This document shows positions 8,649 to 17,339 of a stretch of DNA of 64,000 nucleotides, piece by piece. A program made the position numbers and the translations under genes. Source of the stretch: Ensifer sesbaniae (GTDB lineage Bacteria > Pseudomonadota > Alphaproteobacteria > Rhizobiales > Rhizobiaceae); contig NZ_JABEKU010000002.1 of assembly GCF_013283665.1 (NCBI RefSeq), positions 1,486,863 to 1,550,862 on the forward strand, read 5' to 3'. The notes below the pieces were generated by a model, which saw only the letters and a list, made by a program, of their open reading frames with translations, was not told where the DNA came from and ran no database searches. Each line of letters starts with the position of its first letter. The first letter of the stretch is position 1.

Positions 8649-8666
8649 TATGGAAAATTTTCCATA
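8649..8666. promoter_or_regulatory. Perfect 18-bp palindrome TATGGAAAATTTTCCATA ahead of the ssp operon
   Basis: A perfect palindrome is centred about 42 bases upstream of the ATG of the XRE regulator that opens the ssp operon. HigA/XRE-type proteins normally bind such palindromes as dimers and repress their own operon, so autoregulation of the phosphorothioation genes by the first gene product is the simplest reading. The palindrome is inside a longer alternative TTG-initiated frame (8639), which argues that the true start is 8699. Confidence 0.6.
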
Positions 8667-8698
8667 ATCAAAATAAGCGAATCAACCTAGGGCCGAGC

Positions 8699-9004
8699 AT
8701 GAGGAATTCTGCCACAAATGCCGTTCTTCTCTCTACGCCAGATGTGGCACCGGTCGTCCGCACAGACCTTCGAGGCATCCTAGCCCGTGTTATGGCGGAT
8801 ACTGGCCTAAGCCAAACTCGAACCGCCAAGCTTTGCTCAACCGATCAACCGACACTTTCAAAGGTTTTGTCTGGGCGTAGCGATATCGCAAGCACTGACC
8901 AGCTTTTGCGCTGGCTGGTGCAGCTAGGTTGCGACGTTGAAATTAAGGTCCGAACCCCGTCCGATGCGGGTCCTGGCTCAATTAGGGCCACCTTCGATGA
9001 ATGA
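8699..9004 (+). CDS. XRE/HigA-like helix-turn-helix regulator of the ssp operon
   Basis: A small DNA-binding protein of 101 residues. The helix-turn-helix lies at about 33-62 ('MADTGLSQTRTAKLCSTDQPTLSKVLSGR'), followed by 'DQLLRWLVQLGCDVEIKVR', as in the HTH_37/HigA-type regulators that accompany many modification and toxin operons. The ATG at 8699 is preferred over the upstream TTG at 8639 because the extension would run through an 18-bp palindrome that looks like its operator. Its last 8 bases (ATGAATGA) overlap the start of sspA, so it is translationally coupled to the operon. Role inferred: autorepressor that keeps the modification and restriction genes balanced. Confidence 0.83.
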   Translation: MRNSATNAVLLSTPDVAPVVRTDLRGILARVMADTGLSQTRTAKLCSTDQPTLSKVLSGRSDIASTDQLLRWLVQLGCDVEIKVRTPSDAGPGSIRATFDE

Positions 9005-10190
9005 ACACGCTTTAGTGCAAAATTTGCCACTGCGACCCAAGGGTACCGGGCTTTACTTTGATCACCATGCAACTACCCCTGTTGATCCTCGGGTGGCTGA
9101 GGTCGCGGTTCGCATGATGGTCGAAGAGTTCGGGAATGCGAACGGCGTTGAAAACATCCATGGTGAGCGTGCAGCGTCCGCCGTCGCGCAGTCGAAAGAC
9201 AGGGTCGCGCAGCTGTTGCGAGCGGAGCCCGACGACGTTTCCTTCACCTCCGGTTCCACTGAGGCGATCCAGCTCGCGATTGCCCATTCAATCTCGAACC
9301 ATCGTGGGCCACTCCGAATTGCGATAAGCCGTGCGGAGCACAAGGCTGTCATCGATACTGCCTTGCGTGCCGAGCGCTTAGGATTGGCTCATACATCGTG
9401 GATCGAGATCGATGCCAAAGCTCAACTCGACTTGGAGAGCTATCGGCGCATCCTGAAGGAAGGTGTCGACCTCGTTTGCGTTATGTCCGCCAACAACGAG
9501 GTAGGGACTGTTTATCCCATCGACACAATCGTTCGCAAAGCGAACGTACACGGTGCAGATACGCTGGTTGACGCCACCCAAGCAATCGGGCGTCTGCCTT
9601 TGAACCTAGGAGAACTTGGCGCGTCCTATGTCATATTGAGCGGTCATAAGATCTACGGCCCCAAGGGAACAGGCGCGCTCATCTCTCCGATTTTTGATCA
9701 TTCGTCGGTATTTGGCCTCCAAGGAGCGCATCATCCCACGCCCAACGTTAGCGGTATCGCCGCGTTAGGTTTCGCATGCGAGCTCATGGAGCTTGAAGGA
9801 GAGGCAGAAACTGTCCGACTCTCGAAGCTGAGGGATTCGTTGCAAGATCGCTTATGTGAACTGGTTCCCGGCCTGATAGTGAATGGGGACGAAGTGAACC
9901 GCCTGCCTCATAACCTTCACGTTTCAGCACCTGGGGCGCCCAACGATGTGGTTTTGAGCCGTCTTCGGGGCAAGGTGTCAATTTCGACTGGCTCAGCTTG
10001 CAATACTGGAGCGCAGGAGCCATCGCACGTGCTCAGGGCGATGGGATTGCCCAATTCTCAAATCGAAAGCTGCCTGCGGATCGGATTGGGCCGCACAACG
10101 ACAGCTGACGACGTTGAGCGTGCTGCCATCGAAATAGCAAGCGCCATCAACGATGTTCGTAATTCATTATCCGGGGTCATCGATGTTTGA
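8997..10190 (+). CDS. sspA: SspA/DndA-like cysteine desulfurase
   Basis: A 397-residue PLP enzyme of the IscS/NifS class. The N-terminal 'YFDHHATTPVDPRV' (20-33), the aspartate/histidine pair of the PLP site, the PLP lysine K218 in 'SGHKIYGPKG', and the active-site cysteine C335 in 'STGSACNTGAQEPSHVL' are all intact. It would take sulfur from L-cysteine as a persulfide and pass it to the SspD sulfurtransfer machinery. The ATG at 8997 overlaps the regulator's stop as ATGAATGA, and its own stop overlaps sspB as ATGTTTGA. The placement directly before sspB-sspC-sspD is what separates it from a housekeeping IscS. Note that in many genomes the ssp locus borrows a chromosomal desulfurase, while here it is dedicated. 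Confidence 0.93.
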   Translation: MNEHALVQNLPLRPKGTGLYFDHHATTPVDPRVAEVAVRMMVEEFGNANGVENIHGERAASAVAQSKDRVAQLLRAEPDDVSFTSGSTEAIQLAIAHSISNHRGPLRIAISRAEHKAVIDTALRAERLGLAHTSWIEIDAKAQLDLESYRRILKEGVDLVCVMSANNEVGTVYPIDTIVRKANVHGADTLVDATQAIGRLPLNLGELGASYVILSGHKIYGPKGTGALISPIFDHSSVFGLQGAHHPTPNVSGIAALGFACELMELEGEAETVRLSKLRDSLQDRLCELVPGLIVNGDEVNRLPHNLHVSAPGAPNDVVLSRLRGKVSISTGSACNTGAQEPSHVLRAMGLPNSQIESCLRIGLGRTTTADDVERAAIEIASAINDVRNSLSGVIDV

Positions 10191-11133
10191 CATATCCGCC
10201 ACCGAGGGTCAGCCAGGCTATCGGTTTTCGGGGCACGAAACCTTTGCATGCCGCTACGCGTGGCTGCCGAAGGCGTACCGAGCAATCGTTGGAGACTCCA
10301 GCATCTTCTACAACGAAGATGCTGCGATGGTTGAGCTTGGCATCGGCAAGAACATGGTTCGTGCGCTGCGTTTCTGGGTTGACGCGATGGGTATCGCCCA
10401 TCCCACCACTGACCGCACGCACGAGATTTCGGGGCTCGGACACGTTATATTTGGAGAGAACGGCTTCGACCCGTATCTGGAAGACAGCAGAACACTATGG
10501 CTTCTACACTGGAACCTCTCCTCGTCTGCGACCCCAGCTATTTTCGCGTGGTACTACTTGCTGGGCGCGTGGCCGTACGCTGAGTTTTCTCGGTCTGAGG
10601 CGCTCACAGCATTCGCCCGGCAATCTCAGCGCCTAGGGCATTCCCATTCCGAAATTACCCTGAGCCAGCACCTGGACGTCTTCTTGCACACCTATCTCCC
10701 AGCACGCGGCTCGAGAGCGGGGATAGAGGACTCTCTGGATGGCCCACTTGTCGAGTTGCGCCTCTTGCAACAGACCGGTGAACGCCGTGGCGAAGGTGGA
10801 CGTTGGGAGGCTGTGTACGCCTTCCGGAAGGAGCCCAAGGCGGATATCACCAATGATCTCTTTGCTTACGCTGTTCTTGATTATTGGGAACGAACAGCGC
10901 CCGGTGAAAAGACAATCCCTGTTCGACACCTTCTCTCTGCGGCAGGTGCGCCCGGGCAGTCATTCAAACTCCCAGAAGAAGACGTTCGTGCTCGGCTTGA
11001 GAGCCTTTCTCTCGACGGCCGACACGGCTTCACCTATCGCCCATCAGCCATTCAGGGGCTGTTGACGCGCGAAGCCCCGATCAAGGCCGACGCGCGGACA
11101 ATTTATGCGAACGAGGCAAACATCGATGGCTGA
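10183..11133 (+). CDS. sspB: SspB, DUF4007 DNA-nicking component of single-strand phosphorothioation
   Basis: A 316-residue protein that opens with the DUF4007 signature 'FSGHETFACRYAWLPKAYRAI' (about 14-34) and continues with 'AAMVELGIGKNMVRALRFWVDAMGI' and 'DPYLEDSRTLWLLHWNL'. DUF4007 defines SspB, reported to nick DNA as the first step of sulfur insertion. The second half holds winged-helix-like and helical segments ending near 'RPSAIQGLLTREAP'. It overlaps sspA by 8 bases upstream and sspC by 8 bases (ATGGCTGA) downstream. The family assignment is firm from the N-terminal motif and the neighbours; nicking itself is known for the family, not shown here. Confidence 0.92.
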   Translation: MFDISATEGQPGYRFSGHETFACRYAWLPKAYRAIVGDSSIFYNEDAAMVELGIGKNMVRALRFWVDAMGIAHPTTDRTHEISGLGHVIFGENGFDPYLEDSRTLWLLHWNLSSSATPAIFAWYYLLGAWPYAEFSRSEALTAFARQSQRLGHSHSEITLSQHLDVFLHTYLPARGSRAGIEDSLDGPLVELRLLQQTGERRGEGGRWEAVYAFRKEPKADITNDLFAYAVLDYWERTAPGEKTIPVRHLLSAAGAPGQSFKLPEEDVRARLESLSLDGRHGFTYRPSAIQGLLTREAPIKADARTIYANEANIDG

Positions 11134-14100
11134 GCCGGGCGCTGCGACAATCACCGAAATTTTCTCGATCCCTGGTCGATTCCTTCGATCAGTCCAACTG
11201 GAAAAAGACTTCTTGGACGCATCTGCGCTCGAGAATTACATTGTCACGCCGCCCATGGCCGACGCGCTGCACCAGATCCTCTCGAGCGTCCGCCGGGGCT
11301 CGAAGCGTCGGGCTTGGCGTATCACAGGCGACTATGGCGTCGGAAAGTCGTCCATGGCGCTGGTGTTGGCTCGACTCTTGGCCGATCCGTCGGGGAAAGA
11401 CTCCAAACGCGTCGCCGAGGCAATAGGTTGGCGCGCGGATAACGATGATCGACGCTTCCTGCCGATCCTGGTTACAGGAAGCCGAGAAAGTATCCCAAGT
11501 GCCGTCGCTCGCGCGATTCGAGAGGCCGTCATTCACTCAGCCTGCGCCGACTTGCTTGATGCGCAGGTTGAAGCGGCGTTGGAAGCTTGTGAAACAACCG
11601 GCTGCGTCCGCTCGCTGGAACAGCTTATATCTCTGATGACCAAGCGAACCGCCAACCGAGACGTCGGATTGCTGCTGATCATCGATGAGTTGGGAAAACT
11701 CCTCGAGCATGCGGCATTGAATCCCGATCAGGAAGATGTCTTCGCGCTGCAGCGACTGGCCGAGATGGCGGCTCGTAGCAACGCCAGCCCCTTCTTGCTT
11801 GTCGGTATTCTGCATCAGGGCTTCCAGGCTTATGCCGAACGCCTCCCGCTCGCGCTTCGCCATGAGTGGGACAAAGTCGCTGGACGTTTTGAGGAGATCG
11901 TGTTCGATCAGCCGCTGGTTCATTCCGCGGCTCTGGTCGCCGGGGCGCTTGGTGTGGATGAAGGCGCCCTCCCGGCTCTCGTAAGAAATCAAGCGAACTC
12001 AGCTCTTGAGAAGGCGGGTCAGGTTGGCTGGCTCGGCGGACGCGGATTCGCTATTGACCCGGCCCGGTTCTATCCATTGCATCCTGCTCTTCTTCCGATG
12101 ATGGTCAGGTTCTTTTCGCATTTCGGCCAGAGTGAACGATCTTTGTTCGGCTTTCTCCTTTCGAGCGAGCCAATGGCGCTGCAGGCATTCTCAGCCTCGA
12201 CGGAGGTTGGTGAAGGCTGGTTCGATGCCGCGCGCTTCTACGACTACGTCCGCGCGTCATTTGGACATCGCGTGTCGGCGGGAAACTTTCAGAACCAGTG
12301 GCTTCGCATCGTGGCGACGATCGACAACTGTGTTGGAATCGACCCTGTTGAACTGAAGGTCCTGAAGACGGTAGGGCTGCTCAACTTGCTCGACTCCGAC
12401 GACTTGCTTCCGACAATCAAGACAATCGACGCTTGTTTGTCAGAATCCGGCGCTGTGGGCGCAGCTATCGACAATCTTGTTCGGGACGGCCTCTTGTTCG
12501 AGCGCGGTGGTTCAGGGGCGTTCCGCCTTTGGCCGAGCTCAAGTATCAATTTAACGGCATCCGTGAATGCCGCCAGGCGAGCGGTTGGCGAGGTCGAAGC
12601 CGTTGCGCCGGCTCTCTCTGTGATCTTGGATGGCGAGATGGTACTTGCGCGTCGCCATTATCTCGAAACCGGAACAATGCGGTATTTTGAGCTGAGATAC
12701 GCCACCACTGAAGACGTCGGCAAGGCAACCAGCAAGCCAACAAACGCAGATGGTCTCATCGTTGTGGCGCTTGCTGACCGAAAAGATCAGCAGCAGGTTG
12801 CACGGGATATCGCCGGCATCCCCGTTGTGGCTGAAAATCCTGCTATATTGGTCGCCGTGCCGCCCCCTGTCTGGCAACTCGCCTCCTACCTCCGCGACGT
12901 GCTGGTTTGGCGTTGGGTCGAGGCGAACACACCTGACTTATCAAGCGACGATTTCGCATCCGCTGAGGTCAAACGTCAGGTCGCGCGGTCGCGCCAGGCA
13001 CTGGTTGCGCAGTTCACCGAGTTGACCAGGATTGATGCCAAGAGGGGCATGGAATGGATCTATGGAGGTAAAAATTTTGACGCGACCGGCAACCTACCAA
13101 GGATCGTTTCTCAGCTCTGCACTGATCTCTATCCGCTGAGCCCGAAGGTCACGAACGAGCTTGTAAATCGCAATGTCCTCAGCAGTGCCGCGGCCTCTGC
13201 GCGGATGCGTTTGATCGAGGGCCTGTTCAAGGCACCGGAGCTGCCATTCCTTGGGATGGACGAGCGCAAGTCCCCGCCTGAAAAATCGATGTACCTTTCA
13301 GTACTTCAGAAGGGTGCACTGCATGTGGCGGATGGCGAGACCTTCACGTTGCGGATTCCCCAAGCCTCGAATGATCCGCTACATCTTGAACCAAGCTTGG
13401 CCGAAATCGTCAGAATGGTGAGGGCTGGCAAAGGTTGCAGGATTGCTATCACCGACATCTTTAGCCGACTATCAAATCGGCCATATGGTGTGCGTGATGG
13501 ATTGGCTCCAATTCTGTTGGCAGTAGTGGTCAAAGTGCATGGCCATGAGCTCGCTCTCTACGAAAACGGCACCTTCCTTCCGAGATTCGGCGCTATGGAA
13601 TTCCTGCGCCTGATCAAGGCGCCACAAACCTTCGATATTCAGCATTGCAGTGTCGAAGGTGTGCGCTCGCACGTATTTACCCGCCTCGCAAACCTCTTTG
13701 CATCGGGCATCGAGGGCCGCCAACCGGTTCTGCTAGACGTCGTGACTGAGCTCTGCCAGTTTGCGGCAAAACTCCCTGAATACACCCGAAAGTCAAAAGG
13801 CTTGTCGCCGACGACACTCGCCGTGCGCGACGTACTCCTATCTGCGCGCGAACCGGCGACGCTTTTGTTTGCGGACCTGCCCAACGCCTGCGGCCTTCCG
13901 ATCTTTCGCATTGATGAAGCCGATGAGAGTTCCGTTGAAGAGTTCATCAGCCGCTTTACAGATGCGGTTCAAGAACTTCAGAACACCTATGCAGAACTCA
14001 TAGCCCGCATCGTGAAAAGAACGTGCGAAGCGGCCGGTCAGGACCCAGAAAAATTCGATCGTGTCGCGTTGGCGTCTCGAGGTGCTCGCGTGTCACTCGC

Positions 14101-14575
14101 CGCCCGCGAACCGCGTCTCCGCGCGTTTGCGCTTCGACTACGGGATCCCGCCCTGCATGACGAAGCTTGGGCGGAGTCGCTGGCAAGTTTTGTGGTGGCG
14201 AAGCCTCCTGCCCGCTGGATGCCTGGGGACGAAGCCAGGTTCATCGAAGAGATTGCTGCATTGGCTGAGCTTTTTGCGAAGGTCGAGAGTACAGCATTCT
14301 CCACGTCGGAGGACCGCCCAAATACGGAAGCGATACGTCTGAATCTAACGCGCGGTGACGGAAGAGACCTCGTTCGTGTCCTTCATCCGGTCGATCTTGA
14401 CGCTGCGGACCAGAAAAAAATGGAAACCTTCACGGAATGGTTGCCACAGGGTGACGCGCAACGAATTCAAGTTCTTGCCAGCCTCCTCTGGCAAGAGCTA
14501 GCCCGCACCAGGGAAACTTTCACAGAGGAAAAAGGCTCTGGCGCAGCAGGTGTGAGGACGCAGAATGACAACTGA
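11126..14575 (+). CDS. sspC: SspC, large ATPase of the phosphorothioation complex
   Basis: A 1149-residue AAA-type P-loop protein. Walker A is at 68-76 ('GDYGVGKSS') and Walker B at 182-189 ('GLLLIIDELG'), with a downstream sensor-like region 'PFLLVGILHQGFQ'. The remaining 800 residues are helical and contain no other nucleotide-binding motif. In the SspBCD system SspC is the ATPase that works with the SspB nickase and SspD. Size, position between sspB and sspD, and the intact P-loop all agree. The start at 11126 was chosen because it gives the same 8-base ATG-N-N-TGA overlap as the other joints; an ATG at 11105 is the alternative. It overlaps sspD by 11 bases. Confidence 0.9.
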   Translation: MAEPGAATITEIFSIPGRFLRSVQLEKDFLDASALENYIVTPPMADALHQILSSVRRGSKRRAWRITGDYGVGKSSMALVLARLLADPSGKDSKRVAEAIGWRADNDDRRFLPILVTGSRESIPSAVARAIREAVIHSACADLLDAQVEAALEACETTGCVRSLEQLISLMTKRTANRDVGLLLIIDELGKLLEHAALNPDQEDVFALQRLAEMAARSNASPFLLVGILHQGFQAYAERLPLALRHEWDKVAGRFEEIVFDQPLVHSAALVAGALGVDEGALPALVRNQANSALEKAGQVGWLGGRGFAIDPARFYPLHPALLPMMVRFFSHFGQSERSLFGFLLSSEPMALQAFSASTEVGEGWFDAARFYDYVRASFGHRVSAGNFQNQWLRIVATIDNCVGIDPVELKVLKTVGLLNLLDSDDLLPTIKTIDACLSESGAVGAAIDNLVRDGLLFERGGSGAFRLWPSSSINLTASVNAARRAVGEVEAVAPALSVILDGEMVLARRHYLETGTMRYFELRYATTEDVGKATSKPTNADGLIVVALADRKDQQQVARDIAGIPVVAENPAILVAVPPPVWQLASYLRDVLVWRWVEANTPDLSSDDFASAEVKRQVARSRQALVAQFTELTRIDAKRGMEWIYGGKNFDATGNLPRIVSQLCTDLYPLSPKVTNELVNRNVLSSAAASARMRLIEGLFKAPELPFLGMDERKSPPEKSMYLSVLQKGALHVADGETFTLRIPQASNDPLHLEPSLAEIVRMVRAGKGCRIAITDIFSRLSNRPYGVRDGLAPILLAVVVKVHGHELALYENGTFLPRFGAMEFLRLIKAPQTFDIQHCSVEGVRSHVFTRLANLFASGIEGRQPVLLDVVTELCQFAAKLPEYTRKSKGLSPTTLAVRDVLLSAREPATLLFADLPNACGLPIFRIDEADESSVEEFISRFTDAVQELQNTYAELIARIVKRTCEAAGQDPEKFDRVALASRGARVSLAAREPRLRAFALRLRDPALHDEAWAESLASFVVAKPPARWMPGDEARFIEEIAALAELFAKVESTAFSTSEDRPNTEAIRLNLTRGDGRDLVRVLHPVDLDAADQKKMETFTEWLPQGDAQRIQVLASLLWQELARTRETFTEEKGSGAAGVRTQNDN

Positions 14576-15419
14576 CTATGCATCTCAGATTTTTTCATCG
14601 TTCGGGTCGGAGCAGCCGCGACATATCTTGAGCCTTTCCGGAGGCAAAGATAGCGCGGCGCTCGCTATATACCTTCGCGACCGCGTTCCGGAAATTGAAT
14701 ACATTTTCCACGATACGGACAAAGAGCTTCCGGAAACGTACGACTATATCGGGCGTCTGGAAGCAATTCTGGGCAAGCCGATCGTTCGCACCACCCCGAC
14801 AGACAGCTTTGATCACTGGCTGACCGTTTATCGCGGGATGCTCCCGTCGAACCACCGCAGGTGGTGCACCAAGATGCTAAAGCTTAAGCCGTTCGAAGCT
14901 TATGTCGGTGACGGGCCAGTCATCAACTACGTTGGCCTTCGTGCGGACGAAAACAGAACCGGTTACATCAGCACCAAACCTAACATCTTAGCCGTTTACC
15001 CATTTCAAGACGACGGCTTGGTACGGGCAGACATAATAGCGATCTTGGAAGACTCCGGGCTGGGTCTGCCACCATATATGGATTGGGGCCGGTCCCGGTC
15101 AGGATGCTATTTCTGCTTCTATCAGCAGAAGATCGAATGGGTGCGTCTGTTGGAAACCCATCCGACGTATTTCGACCTCGCAATGGAATATGAGGAGCGT
15201 GCAGTTCAGTTTGGTGAGCAGTTTTTCTGGTGCCAGAATGAACCCTTGCGTGACCTCGCAAAGCCGGAGCGCGTCGCAAAGATCAAATCAGATTGGGAAA
15301 AGGCTCAAGCGAAGAAGAGGGCCAATAGGAAATCGTTGTCACTCGTCGAAACCCTCGGTGGTTTGGAGGTTGAAGACGATAGCCATTTGCGCGACGGTTG
15401 CCTTGTATGCTCAATATAA
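14565..15419 (+). CDS. sspD: SspD/DndC-like ATP pyrophosphatase (PAPS-reductase family), sulfur insertion
   Basis: A 284-residue PP-loop enzyme. 'SLSGGKDSAAL' at 24-33 is the ATP-pyrophosphatase loop, followed by 'YIFHDTDKELPETYDYI' as in PAPS reductase and DndC. Cysteines C101 ('RRWCTKML'), C181 and C184 ('SGCYFCFYQ') resemble iron-sulfur ligands of DndC. A final pair C279/C282 ('DGCLVC') sits at the very C-terminus. The enzyme would adenylate the DNA phosphate and let sulfur from SspA replace a non-bridging oxygen. Its start overlaps sspC; a gap of 75 bases then separates it from the restriction genes, the only sizeable break in the operon, where an extra promoter could lie. Confidence 0.93.
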   Translation: MTTDYASQIFSSFGSEQPRHILSLSGGKDSAALAIYLRDRVPEIEYIFHDTDKELPETYDYIGRLEAILGKPIVRTTPTDSFDHWLTVYRGMLPSNHRRWCTKMLKLKPFEAYVGDGPVINYVGLRADENRTGYISTKPNILAVYPFQDDGLVRADIIAILEDSGLGLPPYMDWGRSRSGCYFCFYQQKIEWVRLLETHPTYFDLAMEYEERAVQFGEQFFWCQNEPLRDLAKPERVAKIKSDWEKAQAKKRANRKSLSLVETLGGLEVEDDSHLRDGCLVCSI

Positions 15420-15494
15420 AGATGTAGTTGTAGATTAGCGATCGAAAGGGGTCGGTCGGATATCGAACAGCGAAGGGGTTTCGAGGGCGAGAGG

Positions 15495-17339
15495 ATGAGT
15501 GGGCTGGGGGGCCGATGGGTTCGCTTCTTACGACAGTACGGACCGATCTCAAGAAATGACAATATGTACGACGAGCAGATCCGCCGCTCTGCCCGGCGAT
15601 ACGATGTCGAGGCTTTAGATTTCGCGCATCCGCTTGAGGTGGATCTTTTTGCGGCTGTCTCGAAATCGGCGGAACGAGCTCGCTCCATTATTTTGACTGG
15701 AACGGCGGGCGACGGAAAGAGCCGGCTCTGTGGCCGCCTGTGGACCGAACTGGGCGGAAGCTCTGACGAGTGGACTGCCAACGAGATCTATCAGGAGATC
15801 TCTTCGGAAATAGCCGGTCGCGTTCGAACTGTCGGCATCATTCGTGACCTGACGGCCCTCCCTGCCCAGGGAACTTATGGGATCTGGGAGGGTAAGAATG
15901 CTCTGCTCGCGGAGGTCAACCGAAGCTTCTTTTCGCCTGACCCAGATTGGATATTCGTCGTTGCAGCAAACGACGGGCAACTTCTCGACACATGGCGGAG
16001 GGCCGCAGAGGTTCCGCTTTCGAAGGAAAGCTACGATCTCCTCGAGACATGCCTGGTCGAAGGGAAGCCGGCCAGCCAGGGTGGCGTCGCTTTTTTCAAC
16101 CTGAGCGCTGTCTCTTGCGCGAACATCATCGATTTGACGCTGGAGGCCATCGTCGCCCATCCGGGTTGGGCGGCGGCCTATGATGAGGCAGAGACGGAGG
16201 GTTTCTTTTCTGAGGCGTGCCCAATCCGGCGTAACTATGAAGTTCTATCGTCCCCACAATTCAAGTCGCGCTTGCGGCAGTTGTTTGAATTGATGGATTT
16301 GAATGAGCTTCACACGCCGATCCGGCGAGTGCTCTTATTGATCGCAAATATGTTGCTTGGTCATCCAGCAGCAAAAGATCGGCTGATGTCGCCGACCGAT
16401 ATCCGGCCGTTCATCCGCGCCGGACGGGCTCATCTGGCGGACATCCATCAAAATCTTTTCGGCGCGAACCTGACACCCGCTCGGCGCGAAAGCTTGGAGA
16501 TTTTCGAGTTCCTGAACCGCTTTGGCATCGGGGATGAGACAACGAACAGGATCGACAATATTCTTGTATTTGGTGCGTCGGATGAAACGCTGCGCCCCTA
16601 CTATGAAAGCTTGGTAGAGGGGGCGTTTTCTTCCCAAGCCCTAGATGAACTTTCTGCGCTGCGTAATGACTATCTTGAGCGTCCTGACGCTACGCAGGAA
16701 GGCGAACATCCATTCTTGACCAGCCTTCAGGCGCAACGGCGCGCCATTTTCTTTCAGATCCGCGATGACCAATCGGACGATTTGAGGCTGTGGGATCTCA
16801 CAGTGTTTCGCCACGCGGGCGAATTTCTGCGAGACGTGGTTGCGCCTCTGCAAGATACTGGAAAAGCAAGCCGAGCCATAACCGCACGTCTGGTGAATGG
16901 TCTGAACAGGATCTTCACGGGGATGCTGGTGACAACCGACCGAGAGCTTTTGATCGCGGCCGGACTATCAGGTTCGGCCGCAGGCCTCAGCCAAATCCTA
17001 ATCGAACGCATAAGCGTTGTCCCTCGGCGCTACGAACGCATCGAGCTCCGGAATGGGACGTTACCGACTCTAGTCGTCCAAATTGACGATGGGATCGAAG
17101 CAAGCTTGAAACTAAACCTCGTTCGCTATGAGTTCCTCATGCGAGTTGCCGGCGGCGCACTGCCGGGCAGCTTCTCCAAGGAATGTCACGAGGACATCCT
17201 CGCGTTCAAAAGCGCCATTCTGGCTGCATTCTCCCGGTCTCGCCCCCCGGCGGAAACGACTGACCTCAGCTTCAGAATCCTTGGCCTCAATGGCGAAGGC
17301 GAACCTGTGGATGATGTGATCGAGGTGAATTGTGCTTGA
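15495..17339 (+). CDS. sspF: SspF (DptF/DndF-like) P-loop ATPase, restriction component
   Basis: A 614-residue protein with one clear Walker A motif at 68-77 ('TGTAGDGKSR') after an N-terminal helix, then 'DWIFVVAANDGQLLDTWRR', and a long helical C-terminal part. The architecture and the place as first gene after sspD match DptF/SspF, the ATPase of the DndFGH and SspFGH restriction modules, which attack DNA lacking phosphorothioate. The start at 15495 has a purine-rich 'GAGGGCGAGAGG' stretch just before it; an ATG at 15564 would also keep all motifs. Its stop overlaps sspG as GTGCTTGA. The assignment rests on position, the P-loop and size, so the symbol is an inference. Confidence 0.75.
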   Translation: MSGLGGRWVRFLRQYGPISRNDNMYDEQIRRSARRYDVEALDFAHPLEVDLFAAVSKSAERARSIILTGTAGDGKSRLCGRLWTELGGSSDEWTANEIYQEISSEIAGRVRTVGIIRDLTALPAQGTYGIWEGKNALLAEVNRSFFSPDPDWIFVVAANDGQLLDTWRRAAEVPLSKESYDLLETCLVEGKPASQGGVAFFNLSAVSCANIIDLTLEAIVAHPGWAAAYDEAETEGFFSEACPIRRNYEVLSSPQFKSRLRQLFELMDLNELHTPIRRVLLLIANMLLGHPAAKDRLMSPTDIRPFIRAGRAHLADIHQNLFGANLTPARRESLEIFEFLNRFGIGDETTNRIDNILVFGASDETLRPYYESLVEGAFSSQALDELSALRNDYLERPDATQEGEHPFLTSLQAQRRAIFFQIRDDQSDDLRLWDLTVFRHAGEFLRDVVAPLQDTGKASRAITARLVNGLNRIFTGMLVTTDRELLIAAGLSGSAAGLSQILIERISVVPRRYERIELRNGTLPTLVVQIDDGIEASLKLNLVRYEFLMRVAGGALPGSFSKECHEDILAFKSAILAAFSRSRPPAETTDLSFRILGLNGEGEPVDDVIEVNCA

